Position numbers and translations under genes: made by a program | Notes under the pieces: generated by a model | Databases searched by the model: none | Told to the model about the DNA's origin: nothing | The model's input: only the letters and a program-made list of their open reading frames with translations | DNA from: an uncultured Eubacteriales bacterium | GTDB lineage: Bacteria > Bacillota > Clostridia > Christensenellales > Aristaeellaceae | Assembly (NCBI GenBank): GCA_902796025.1 | Contig: CADBNW010000211.1 | Location: forward strand, 1-34,393 | DNA: 34,393 nucleotides | Reading direction: 5' to 3' | Part shown: positions 7,110 to 14,605 of the stretch, piece after piece | How positions within the stretch are numbered: position 1 is the stretch's first letter | Layout of the letters: each line of letters opens with the position of its first letter

Positions 7110-9366
7110 CTTTTAGTATTTCTTCCACCCTTTCCACCGGCACGATCTTCAATTGCCCCGTGACCTCCCTGGGGATCTCGTCCAGATCGTCCACGTTTTC
7201 TTTTGGAATAAACACCGTGTGCACGCCCGCGCGCTGCGCCGCCATCAGCTTTTCGGGCAGGCCGCCGATCGGACCCACCTCGCCCCGCAGGGTGATTTCG
7301 CCCGTCATGGCGACGTCCGCAGGCACGCTTATGCCGTTTACCAGCGACGCGATGGCCGTGGTCAGGGTAACGCCCGCCGAGGGGCCGTCCTTTGGCGTCG
7401 CGCCGTCCGGCACGTGGATGTGCAGGTCGTTTTGTGTAAACAGCTCTGCCTTGTCCGGGAACAGGTGCTTTACCATGCTAAGCGCCAAACGCGCAGATTC
7501 CTTCATCACATCGCCCAGCTGCCCGGTGATCAGGATCTGTCCGCTGCCCTTGGTGAGCATCGTTTCGATAAACAGAATGTCTCCCCCGGCGCTCGTCCAG
7601 GCAAGGCCGGTCACCACGCCGCTTCTGCCCTTTTCCGGCACGCGCGCGCGGCGCATGGGATGCGCGTCCAGATAGCGCCTTAGGTCCTGTTCCGTAACGG
7701 TCAGGTGCTCGCTCTTTCCCCTTACGATGTTCACAGCCGCCGCGCGGCTCAGGGTGTCCAGGCGCTTTTTCAGTCCCCGCACGCCGCCCTCCCGGGTGTA
7801 ATCGCTGATGATCGCCCGGATGGCGTCGTCCGTCACGCTGAGCTGCGCTTCACTGATGCCCGACGCCTCCATCGCCCTTGGCAGGAGGTGGCGTTTTGCG
7901 ATCTCCATTTTCTCTATGGGCGTGTAGCCCCTGAAGGGGATCACCTCCATGCGGTTGAGCAGCGGCTCCGGTATCGTGTCCACGCTGTTTGCGGTGCAGA
8001 TGAACAGCACGTCCGACAGGTCATATGGCACGTTCATGTAGTGGTCGGTAAACGCTGCGTTCTGCTCCGGATCCAATACCTCCAAAAGGGCGCTTGCCGG
8101 GTCGCCGTTATAGGAGGCGGAGAGCTTGTCCACCTCGTCCAGCACCATCACGGGGTTGCTGACGCCCGCTTTGTGGATGGCGTCCATGATGCGCCCCGGC
8201 ATCGCGCCGATATAGGTGCGCCTGTGGCCGCGGATGTCCGCTTCGTCCCGCACGCCGCCAAGGCTCACGCGCACGTACTGGCGCTCAAGCGCCCTTGCGA
8301 TAGACTGGCCGATGCTGGTTTTGCCCGTTCCCGGCGCGCCCACGAACAGCAGGATCGAGCCCGACTGCTTTTTTGTAAGGTTCATCACCGCGATCTGCTC
8401 CAGGATGCGGTTTTTCACCTTTTCAAGGCCAAAATGCTCCTCCTCCAGCACCTTTTCCGCGCGGTCCAGGTCGATAAAGCGCGCAGGCTCGCTCTTCCAG
8501 GAGAGGCTGGTCAAAAAGTCCAGGTAGTTGTACAGCATGCCGGTCTCGGCGCTGTTGGCTCCCTCCTGCTTTAGGCGCGTCAGCAGCTTTTCGGCTTCCC
8601 TTCGCGCCTCGGGGTTCATGCCGCTTTCGGCCACCTTCATTTCCAGGCGTCTCAGATCCGACACGTTCTCCGGGTGCATCTCGTCCAGTTCCTTTTGCAG
8701 ATACTCCATCTGCTTTTTGATCGCGCCCTCGCGCACCATGCGCTGGTAGTCCTCCTGGCGCTGAGAGGAGCCCTCGCGGCTGAGCCGCCCCATCTCGAGG
8801 GTCTCGTAGATCAGCTTTTCCAGGATGTCGGCCCGCTCCACGGCGCTGTCGCTCCTGAGAGCCTCGTAGCGCTCCTCGTTTGAGGCCTCCATCCAGGGAG
8901 AGGCCGCGACCGCCAGCTCCGCGATCGTGGAAAACTGGTTGAGCCAGGCGTCGGGCGAACCCTCCCACTTGGATTCCCGCGCAAACTGGGCAAGCGCGTT
9001 TTTGATCTGCGCGACCCTTCGCGCCTCCTCCGCGCTGTCCAGTTCATCCGTGTCGTCCAGCCTTTCGCTGTAGGCCTCGATGCGCTTGTCCGGCAGCACT
9101 GCGATGTCCGTCAGGCGGATGCGCCCGCGCGTGCGCACGGCAAACCAGCCCTCGTCGTGCACCTCGCTCACCTGGCCGCTCAGGCCGATCGGATAAAAGG
9201 CCTCCGGCGTCAGCTGCTCCCGCTTCAGATCCTCCTTCAGCACCGCAAAAGTGATTTTTTCGCTGCGGCGGGGCCTTCTGCCCACCATGCCCTCGAAGCG
9301 CTCGGTTTTCAAATACACTGTGGCGTCGGGGGCCAGCAGCACTTTATATACGGGAAATACCGCCAT
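7090..9366 (-). CDS. lon: ATP-dependent Lon protease
   Basis: The 758-residue product is a full-length bacterial LonA: cytoplasmic, ATP-driven degradation of misfolded and regulatory proteins. The N-terminal substrate-binding domain starts FPVYKVLLAPDATVYLKTER. The AAA+ module has Walker A GAPGTGKTS near residues 340-348, SLGGVRDEADIRGHRRTYIGAMPG, and Walker B MVLDEVDKL. The protease domain has the catalytic serine in PKDGPSAGV (near residue 661) and lysine in GLPEKLMAA (near 704). I chose ATG 9366 because CAAAGGAGGA lies just upstream; an in-frame extension to 9447 would run through the CIRCE operator and promoter. The stop codon lies inside the terminal hairpin of repeat copy 2. Likely controlled by HrcA through the CIRCE box and perhaps by the divergent TetR protein. 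Confidence 0.97.
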   Translation of the reverse strand: MAVFPVYKVLLAPDATVYLKTERFEGMVGRRPRRSEKITFAVLKEDLKREQLTPEAFYPIGLSGQVSEVHDEGWFAVRTRGRIRLTDIAVLPDKRIEAYSERLDDTDELDSAEEARRVAQIKNALAQFARESKWEGSPDAWLNQFSTIAELAVAASPWMEASNEERYEALRSDSAVERADILEKLIYETLEMGRLSREGSSQRQEDYQRMVREGAIKKQMEYLQKELDEMHPENVSDLRRLEMKVAESGMNPEARREAEKLLTRLKQEGANSAETGMLYNYLDFLTSLSWKSEPARFIDLDRAEKVLEEEHFGLEKVKNRILEQIAVMNLTKKQSGSILLFVGAPGTGKTSIGQSIARALERQYVRVSLGGVRDEADIRGHRRTYIGAMPGRIMDAIHKAGVSNPVMVLDEVDKLSASYNGDPASALLEVLDPEQNAAFTDHYMNVPYDLSDVLFICTANSVDTIPEPLLNRMEVIPFRGYTPIEKMEIAKRHLLPRAMEASGISEAQLSVTDDAIRAIISDYTREGGVRGLKKRLDTLSRAAAVNIVRGKSEHLTVTEQDLRRYLDAHPMRRARVPEKGRSGVVTGLAWTSAGGDILFIETMLTKGSGQILITGQLGDVMKESARLALSMVKHLFPDKAELFTQNDLHIHVPDGATPKDGPSAGVTLTTAIASLVNGISVPADVAMTGEITLRGEVGPIGGLPEKLMAAQRAGVHTVFIPKENVDDLDEIPREVTGQLKIVPVERVEEILKALKMNL

Positions 9367-9380
9367 GTGTTCCTCCTTTG

Positions 9381-9407
9381 GTAGCACTCTTGTTAGATGA
9401 GTGCTAA
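9381..9407 (-). promoter_or_regulatory. CIRCE operator (HrcA site) of lon
   Basis: GTAGCACTC-N9-GAGTGCTAA matches the CIRCE consensus TTAGCACTC-N9-GAGTGCTAA at 17 of 18 arm positions. It lies between the predicted lon -10 box and the lon ribosome site, the usual place for HrcA repression. This predicts heat-inducible lon. Confidence 0.93.
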
Positions 9408-9419
9408 ATGACTTGCTAA

Positions 9420-9447
9420 AATTTACTCCCGCCCGGGAGCTTGACAA
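9420..9447 (-). promoter_or_regulatory. Predicted lon promoter
   Basis: Minus strand: -35 TTGTCA (9442-9447), 16-base spacer, -10 TAAATT (9420-9425). The -10 is imperfect. The -35 lies in the palindrome 9441-9454 shared with the divergent tetR promoter. Confidence 0.45.
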
Positions 9448-9468
9448 ATGTCAACCATTTGCTATAAT
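9441..9468 (+). promoter_or_regulatory. Promoter of the TetR gene with overlapping palindrome
   Basis: -35 TTGACA (9441-9446), 16-base spacer, -10 TATAAT (9463-9468). The -35 is the left half of the palindrome TTGACA-AA-TGTCAA (9441-9454). A related half-palindrome GACAGTTGTCAA lies downstream at about 9488-9499. These are good candidates for TetR operator sites controlling its own gene and lon. Confidence 0.75.
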
Positions 9469-9537
9469 GATTGTAGCAGGCGCTTAGACAGTTGTCAATG
9501 TGGCAAGCGCCCATCAAATGTAAAGAATGTGATAACA

Positions 9538-10074
9538 ATGTATTGTGGCAGCAACAAAACCGCGCTGTGCTCCCAGCAGGCCATCGCCGAGGCGCTTCTT
9601 GACCTTATGGAGCAAACGCCCTACCGCGAGATCTCCGTTAGCGCCCTTTGCCGAAGGGCCGAGGTCTCCCGCCAGACCTTTTACACGCTGTTTGAAAGCA
9701 AGGAAAACGTGCTTTTTTTCGCCCTCAAAAAGGACTGCCGCTACTCCTGCACCCTGCCCCCCAGCCGCAACGAGGCGCTGACGGCCCTGTCCCAGGGCTT
9801 TGGGCGATACGTGATAGAGCACGCGCCGCTGATCGCGCTGCTTGCGGAAAACGACATCATGCTCCTGCTTCGCCAGGCGCTTCGAAACGGCCTTGAAATG
9901 TGCCAGGAGTTTACCGCCTGCGTCCAGCCCTCCCTTCGCCCCTTTGCGCCGGATTTCGTGGCCGCCGCCATCGCAAGCGCCGCGCAGACCTATGTGCAAA
10001 AGGGCTGCGATCTAACCGAAGCGCAATTGTCCAGCGCCATACGCGCGCTGCTCGGCGGCGGGTGGATGATGTAA
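9538..10074 (+). CDS. TetR/AcrR family transcriptional regulator
   Basis: The 178-residue product has the TetR N-terminal helix-turn-helix: QQAIAEALLDLMEQTPYREISVSALCRRAEVSRQTFYTLFESKENVL (split here: recognition helix around VSRQTFYTLF, residues 45-54). The C-terminal part is a helical ligand-binding domain with no recognisable ligand clue. Start ATG 9538 is preferred: the promoter -10 is at 9463-9468, so upstream in-frame codons from 9448 cannot be translated from this message. The ribosome site is weak (AAAGAATG). It is divergent from lon and shares its promoter region, so it may repress itself and influence lon. No efflux pump is next to it. Confidence 0.88.
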   Translation: MYCGSNKTALCSQQAIAEALLDLMEQTPYREISVSALCRRAEVSRQTFYTLFESKENVLFFALKKDCRYSCTLPPSRNEALTALSQGFGRYVIEHAPLIALLAENDIMLLLRQALRNGLEMCQEFTACVQPSLRPFAPDFVAAAIASAAQTYVQKGCDLTEAQLSSAIRALLGGGWMM

Positions 10075-10128
10075 GGGGCAAGCGCCGCCCGGTTTTTCAT
10101 CGCCTGACTGCCGGAAGCCTTTCCCGCG

Positions 10129-10434
10129 CTATTCTTCTTCCTCCCACCTTGCCGGGTCGTTCAGCCAGGCCGTCACGCCCGCCTGCGCCGCTTCGCTTGC
10201 CTTTTTGGCCCGCCAGGCGTCGGCGTCCTGGCAGATGGCCAGCATCTCGTCCACGATCATTTCCATTTTTCTGGGCCGGGCGCGGCGAAGATAAGCGCTC
10301 ATCCGCTCGATCGCCCGCGGACTTCCAAGCTGCTTTGCGACAAGCGCTGCAAATTCCTCCGGATACCCCAATTCTTTCAGCGCCTGCCCAAGCTCCTCCC
10401 GCGCGGCCGCCCAGACCTGCTGATTTGACGTCAT
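10129..10434 (-). CDS. Small conserved-looking hypothetical protein
   Basis: A 101-residue, mostly helical, charged, soluble protein that starts MTSNQQVWAAAREELGQALK and includes LGYPEEFAALVAKQLGSPRAIERMSAYL and KMEMIVDEMLAICQDADAW. It has no signal peptide, membrane segment or cysteine cluster. GGGGGGATAGGG precedes ATG 10434 and a clear promoter lies at 10498-10526, so it is very likely a real gene. I have seen similar short proteins in Clostridia but know no function. It converges with the TetR gene. Confidence 0.75.
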   Translation of the reverse strand: MTSNQQVWAAAREELGQALKELGYPEEFAALVAKQLGSPRAIERMSAYLRRARPRKMEMIVDEMLAICQDADAWRAKKASEAAQAGVTAWLNDPARWEEEE

Positions 10435-10497
10435 ATCCCTATCCCCCCGGCGCGCGGCAGATCCGGTTCAAGCCCAGGGCCGCAAGCGCCTTTGCCT

Positions 10498-10526
10498 ATT
10501 ATACCCAAAGCCCCGCCTGGGCGCAA
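10498..10526 (-). promoter_or_regulatory. Promoter of the small hypothetical gene
   Basis: Minus strand: -35 TTGCGC (10521-10526), 17-base spacer, -10 TATAAT (10498-10503). Confidence 0.6.
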
Positions 10527-10693
10527 GCGCTCTCTTATTCCAGCTCCCGTCGCGCCGAAAGCCATTACAATAGTATTATATTTGTATTTCAATATCATAC
10601 GCGCTTGTTTCAGAATTTTGAAACCCCTTCACTCCCTCAAAAAAACGCCCCCTTTTGCCCCGCATTTACAAAAGCTTGACCCTGCGCCCTGAT

Positions 10694-10722
10694 TTGACAG
10701 AGGCACTGTTTTATGCTATTAT
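10694..10722 (+). promoter_or_regulatory. Promoter of the LRR/DUF6273 gene pair
   Basis: -35 TTGACA (10694-10699), 17-base spacer, -10 TATTAT (10717-10722), 33 bases before ATG 10756. Confidence 0.75.
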
Positions 10723-10755
10723 TATAGAGGATAGTTCTGTTTTGGAGGATATACT

Positions 10756-12096
10756 ATGTTAAAAAAATCTTGCGCCCTTCTTTTGGCGCTTGCCCTGCTT
10801 CTTAGCTTAAGCGCCCTGGCCGGGGGCGGAGCCACCAAGCTCGGCGTCAAAATCATAGAGTCCGAGGCCTTTTCCGGCGACAGCGCCCTGACCACCATCA
10901 CCTTTGACGAGGACGTCACCTACATCGGCAGTGACGCCTTCAAGGGCTGCACGGGCCTTCAGACCGTCTACTGCTTTACCCGCAGCGCCGTCATCGAGGA
11001 CAGCGCCTTTGACAGCGCGAGCTCTCCTACCGTGTACTGCGACGTCGGCTCCACCATGGACACCTACGCGCACGCCAAGGGCTTCACCGTCAAATACCTG
11101 AATGCCTTTGAGACCGAGTGCGACACGGACGAAAACGCCTGCGTGCTTTTGCCCATCACCTGGAGCGTCGTAAACCCCATGCCGGGCCGCGACATCCAAA
11201 GCACCTACGTCTACGAGGTCTATAAAGAGGGCGAGTCCGCTCCCGTCTACACCTCCGATGCCACCTCCTCCACCGACTTTACCTACACCCCCGTAAGCGG
11301 CGGCGAATACTATGTGGACATCACCATGTCCAATTCCCTCACCCAAACCAAGCTCGCCAGCAAAAAGGTGCAGGTCAAGGACAAGCTCTACATGGGCCAC
11401 TTCGAGCAGGACGGCGACACCTCCACCTCCGACAAGATCGAGTGGCAGGTGCTGGCGGTCAAGGGCAACAAGGCCCTGGTGATCACCACCAAGATCCTTC
11501 AGAACAATTCCTACTTCAACCCCTACTGGATCAAATACAAATACACCTACTGGTCCGGCTCCTACATCGGCAAGGCGTCCTCCGTCAACTACCGCGGCAG
11601 CGGCCCGGAGAGCGCGGCCACCAAGATCACCGGCATCAGCACCAACCACATCCCCCTGGCCGACGGCTCCTGGGGCACGGAGAGCGACCTGTTCAAGGTG
11701 CATTCCCGCTACTGGTGCAACACCACCTTCTATAACAGCGCCTTCTCTTCGAAGGAAAAAAGCCGCATCCTGCTCACCACCAACGTAAACGCCGACAGCC
11801 CCGCGGGCGTTGACGGCGGCCCCGACACCAAGGATCACGTCTTCTTCTTAAGCTACGACGAGCTCAAGCAGTACATGCCCACAAACGCCAGCCGCAAATG
11901 TGGCATGACCACCGTGGCGGCCCGCAACAAAAACAACAACACCACCAACAACTGGTGGCTGCGCTCCCCCGGCAAGTACCGCGTAAACGCCATGTACGTC
12001 ATCGGCTCAAGCGGCACCCTGAGCCAGAGCGGCTCTGACGTGGGTCACAAAAGCGTCGGTTACCGTCCCTGCATGTGGATCTCCATCGGAGGCTAA
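10756..12096 (+). CDS. Secreted protein with BspA-like leucine-rich repeats and DUF6273 domain
   Basis: The 446-residue product begins with a signal peptide (MLKKS then a Leu/Ala-rich core, about 22 residues). Residues 28-115 are BspA-type repeats (LRR_5): IIESEAFSGDSALTTITF, IGSDAFKGCTGLQTVYC, AVIEDSAF, and a closing TYAHAKGFTVKYL. A beta-sandwich-like linker follows (YEVYKEGESAPVYTSD). The C-terminal ~230 residues are a DUF6273 domain: SDKIEWQVLAVKGNKALVITTKIL, HSRYWCNTTFYNSAFS, and the end motif NNWWLRSPGKYRVNAM...GYRPCMWISIGG. No LPXTG or other anchor is visible, so it is probably exported and loosely surface-bound. GGAGG precedes ATG 10756. A shorter paralogue follows 9 bases downstream in the same operon. 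Confidence 0.88.
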   Translation: MLKKSCALLLALALLLSLSALAGGGATKLGVKIIESEAFSGDSALTTITFDEDVTYIGSDAFKGCTGLQTVYCFTRSAVIEDSAFDSASSPTVYCDVGSTMDTYAHAKGFTVKYLNAFETECDTDENACVLLPITWSVVNPMPGRDIQSTYVYEVYKEGESAPVYTSDATSSTDFTYTPVSGGEYYVDITMSNSLTQTKLASKKVQVKDKLYMGHFEQDGDTSTSDKIEWQVLAVKGNKALVITTKILQNNSYFNPYWIKYKYTYWSGSYIGKASSVNYRGSGPESAATKITGISTNHIPLADGSWGTESDLFKVHSRYWCNTTFYNSAFSSKEKSRILLTTNVNADSPAGVDGGPDTKDHVFFLSYDELKQYMPTNASRKCGMTTVAARNKNNNTTNNWWLRSPGKYRVNAMYVIGSSGTLSQSGSDVGHKSVGYRPCMWISIGG

Positions 12097-12105
12097 GACC
12101 TGCTT

Positions 12106-13152
12106 ATGAAACGCGGCCTTGGGCTATTGCTCCTTTTCACCCTCACGCTTTTTGCCCTCACCGCCCTTTCGGAGGACGAACTCGTCTGCGACACCCATAA
12201 TAACGGCTGCGCGGGGCTTCCCATCACCTGGGTGGCCTCGGGCGAAAAGCCCGTCAGCGGCTTTCGCGTCTACCGGGACGGCAGCGAAAAGCCCGTCTTC
12301 ACCGTAGACTGGGCAAGTGGCAGCGCCCAGCGCGTGCTCAGCTTCACCCCGGACAAGGGCGGCAGCTATTTTGCCGTATGCGTGTTTGAGGACGGCTCCA
12401 TCAGCGCAAGTGCGCCCGTGCCCGTCGCGGACAAAATGCTCTTTGGCACCTACGAGCAGGACGGCAAGGGCGGCGCAGCCGAGCCCATCGAGTGGACGAT
12501 CCTTGGCGTAAAGGACAATAAGGCCCTGCTCATCACCCGGCACATCATCCACAACAATTCCTACTTCAACCCCTGGTGGATCAAATACAAGTACACCTAC
12601 TGGGCTTACTCCTACATCGGCGATTTCTCCACCAACTACTGGGGCAGCCAGCCGGAGGACCCCTCCCGCCGCTACAACATCTACGGCCACGACGGCATCC
12701 TCATGGAGGACAAGACCCGCGGCACCGAGGAGCAGCTGTATAACTCCGAGCTCCACTGCCGCTACTGGTGCAACCAGATGTTCTACTACGACGCCTTCAC
12801 TGACGAGGAGCGCGCCCGCATCCTGCTTACCCACAACGAAAACCCGGACAACCCCGATTCCGGCGTCAAGGGCGGCCCCGACACGGACGATTACGTCTTT
12901 TTCCTAAGCGCCCCCGAGGTCTACGAATACCTGCCCACCAACGACAGCCGCAAGTGCATCCAGACCCAGGCCGCCATCAACGAGCGCCGCAACAACCAGG
13001 GCAACGTCTGGTGGCTGCGCTCCCCCGGCCAGTTCCGCGTCAACGCCATGATCGTCTACGGCTCCTCCGGCCGCTGCACCACCTACGGCACGGACGTGGG
13101 CCATTCCAACGTCGGCTACCGCCCCTGCGTCTGGATCGAGATCGGCGGATAA
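12106..13152 (+). CDS. Secreted DUF6273 protein, paralogue of the upstream gene
   Basis: The 348-residue product has a signal peptide (MKRGLGLLLLFTLTLFALTA) but no leucine-rich repeats. After the linker (FRVYRDGSEKPVFTVDW) it aligns along its length with the previous protein, including NNSYFNPWWIKYKYTYW, CRYWCNQMFYYDAF, VKGGPDTDDYVFFLS, VWWLRSPGQFRVNAM and a closing GYRPCVWIEIGG. It is therefore a tandem duplicate that lost, or never had, the repeat domain. Nucleotide differences between the two 3' ends are largely third-position, consistent with ordinary divergence. The only ribosome site is GGAGG in the last codons of the previous gene (12 bases upstream), so translation is likely coupled. 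Confidence 0.86.
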   Translation: MKRGLGLLLLFTLTLFALTALSEDELVCDTHNNGCAGLPITWVASGEKPVSGFRVYRDGSEKPVFTVDWASGSAQRVLSFTPDKGGSYFAVCVFEDGSISASAPVPVADKMLFGTYEQDGKGGAAEPIEWTILGVKDNKALLITRHIIHNNSYFNPWWIKYKYTYWAYSYIGDFSTNYWGSQPEDPSRRYNIYGHDGILMEDKTRGTEEQLYNSELHCRYWCNQMFYYDAFTDEERARILLTHNENPDNPDSGVKGGPDTDDYVFFLSAPEVYEYLPTNDSRKCIQTQAAINERRNNQGNVWWLRSPGQFRVNAMIVYGSSGRCTTYGTDVGHSNVGYRPCVWIEIGG

Positions 13153-13177
13153 GCCAAGCATCATGCACTAAATTAGA

Positions 13178-13200
13178 TGGAGGAGTCAACGGCTCCTCCA
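13178..13200 (+). terminator. Hairpin after the DUF6273 gene pair
   Basis: TGGAGGAG-TCAACGG-CTCCTCCA, an 8-bp perfect stem followed by AATCTGT, with no T-tract. It resembles the GGAGGAG/CTCCTCC module of repeat copy 3, so it may be a fragment of that element or a weak terminator. Confidence 0.4.
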
Positions 13201-13227
13201 AATCTGTAATCGTCAGGACGGTAAACC

Positions 13228-14157
13228 ATGTTCGATTTTCTCTACCAGCAATCCCTGCTTCGCGCCGTGCACAAGGTGTGGATCCTTTCCGACCTTCAGC
13301 AGGGCAATCCCGAGAACACGCGCCGCTGCTTAAGCAGCGGCATCGAGGATTTCCACCTGCTGGGCTGCCCCGCAGAGCAGATCTGGTATCTGGGCGACGC
13401 CGTGGAGGGCGCAGACCCCGAGCACCTCAAGGCCATGTGCGCCCTGCAGGAAAAGGCGTTTGGCGATCTGTCCATCCCGCTTTGCTACGCTACCGGCAAC
13501 CACGATTACGATTATTCCCGCGCTCACCGGGAGCAGGCCCCCTGGATGCCCTTTTACGAGATGGTGCGGGATCATCCCGGCTGGCACACCGCCGCGCACT
13601 GCGACGACTTTTACTTTCGCTGGCAGCTCGGCTCCTGCCCCGTGTACTTTCTCTGCGACCACATCGCCCCGGACAACAGCTGGTGCGTGACGCACAGCGC
13701 CGTGCGCTGGGGGCAGGAGGCCTACCCATACACCCAGCAAAACGCCCAGCAGCTGCGTTCCCTCATGGCGCTTGAAACCCAGCCCCTTATCACCTGCGCG
13801 CACTACGGCTTTTCCGGCTGCAACCGCGACCACGCGCTGATGGACAACCTTTTGCCCCTCCCCGCGACCGCGCGCATCCACTTCTACGGGCATTCCCACA
13901 TCGGCGACTTCGTCTGGGGCAAAAAGGACGTTTACCGCCGCATCTGCTGGGTGGACTGGCACGACATCCCGCAAATCGACGTATCCAGCTTTGAAAACAT
14001 TCGCGGCGAGCACTGCCGAAGTGTCTTTTTCCACCTCTACGAGGACGGCAACATGGGCATCTTTTTCCGCAATCACGACACTCACCGCTTTACCGAGGCC
14101 TACTTCCCCGCCCGCGAAAACTGCCCGGAGGGATGGAGCGAAAAGCGCTTTAAATGA
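13228..14157 (+). CDS. Calcineurin-like metallophosphoesterase
   Basis: The 309-residue product has the five metallophosphoesterase blocks in order: ILSDLQ (residues 19-24), YLGDAVEG, ATGNHDYD, CAHYGFSG, and FYGHSHIGDF. These ligands hold a two-metal centre that hydrolyses phosphomono- or diesters. No signal peptide or membrane segment is seen, so it is cytoplasmic; the substrate cannot be read from the sequence. Start ATG 13228 has only a weak site (CAGGACG). The stop codon TGA (14155-14157) lies inside the left arm of the terminal hairpin of repeat copy 3, so the last codons (KRFK) come from that repeat. Confidence 0.85.
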   Translation: MFDFLYQQSLLRAVHKVWILSDLQQGNPENTRRCLSSGIEDFHLLGCPAEQIWYLGDAVEGADPEHLKAMCALQEKAFGDLSIPLCYATGNHDYDYSRAHREQAPWMPFYEMVRDHPGWHTAAHCDDFYFRWQLGSCPVYFLCDHIAPDNSWCVTHSAVRWGQEAYPYTQQNAQQLRSLMALETQPLITCAHYGFSGCNRDHALMDNLLPLPATARIHFYGHSHIGDFVWGKKDVYRRICWVDWHDIPQIDVSSFENIRGEHCRSVFFHLYEDGNMGIFFRNHDTHRFTEAYFPARENCPEGWSEKRFK

Positions 14158-14520
14158 ATCAAAGATTCATTTAAAGCGGCTGGTTATGTCGTCCATATAT
14201 GTATAGTTACGCAAAACGCCAGGCAAAAAAGCACATGCAACAGGAAAACAGTTTTTGCTAAAACTTCTGCGGAAGTTTCCGGGCGCAAGGCGTGTTGCCT
14301 CAAATTTTCAATTTGAGCCAACACGTTCCGCGTAGCGGAATCGATTTGCCAAAGGCAAATCGACTTCAAACTGCAAGGAAGTGATTTTTGCTCTCGCAGG
14401 GCAAGCTCTGCTTCGCAAAAATCGCAGTCCTCGGGGCGGCAAAGCCACCCCTGCGGATTCAAATTGGATGAGCTGCGGCTCCTCCAAACCACCTCGGAGC
14501 TTTGCACTTGTGTAGCAGTT
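14146..14520 (+). repeat. Hairpin-array element, copy 3 (inverted relative to copies 1 and 2)
   Basis: It begins with a perfect 15-bp hairpin CGCTTTAAATGAATC-AAA-complement (14146-14178). It continues with AAACTTC-TGCG-GAAGTTT (about 14260-14277); GTGTTGCCTCAAATT around TTC with 14/15 pairing (14292-14324); TTCCGC-GTA-GCGGAA (14326-14340); TCGATTTGCC-AAA-GGCAAATCGA (14341-14363); the reverse complement of the CTTGCAGTTTGA and GCGATTTTTGCGAAGCAGAG modules; AGCCACCCCTGCGGATT (about 14444-14460); GAGC-TGCG-GCTC; and a CGGAGCTTTGCACTTGTGT end. Read in reverse complement, module order matches copies 1 and 2. It follows the phosphoesterase gene and ends before the terminator of the convergent reverse transcriptase gene. 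It fills the 14158-14530 gap. Confidence 0.85.
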
Positions 14521-14532
14521 TCCCCCTCTCAT

Positions 14533-14581
14533 ACAAAAACAGCCCGCAGCATGGTTCCTTTACGCCACACTGCGGGCTGTC
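14533..14581 (-). terminator. Intrinsic terminator of the ABC-to-RT operon
   Basis: Minus strand: 11-bp stem ACAGCCCGCAG/CTGCGGGCTGT (arms 14570-14580 and 14539-14549) followed by a run of T (complement of 14535-14539). A classic rho-independent terminator, 25 bases after the reverse transcriptase stop codon. Confidence 0.9.
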
Positions 14582-14605
14582 GTTTCAAAAACACAGGGTG
14601 TTCCC

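Larger units (their letters stand above)
10435..10755. other. 320-base divergent intergenic region
   Basis: No gene seen. It holds two outward promoters (10498-10526 minus and 10694-10722 plus) separated by an AT-rich stretch around 10566-10620. No riboswitch or repeat was recognised. Confidence 0.6.

Noticed and set aside
7090..9447. Longer Lon start at 9447
   Set aside because: It would run through the CIRCE operator and promoter and lacks a ribosome site; ATG 9366 has GGAGGA and the normal Lon N-terminus.
10807..11838. Long antisense frame opposite the LRR/DUF6273 gene
   Set aside because: Gly/Val/Ala-rich shadow caused by high GC codon use on the real strand; no ribosome site or domain.
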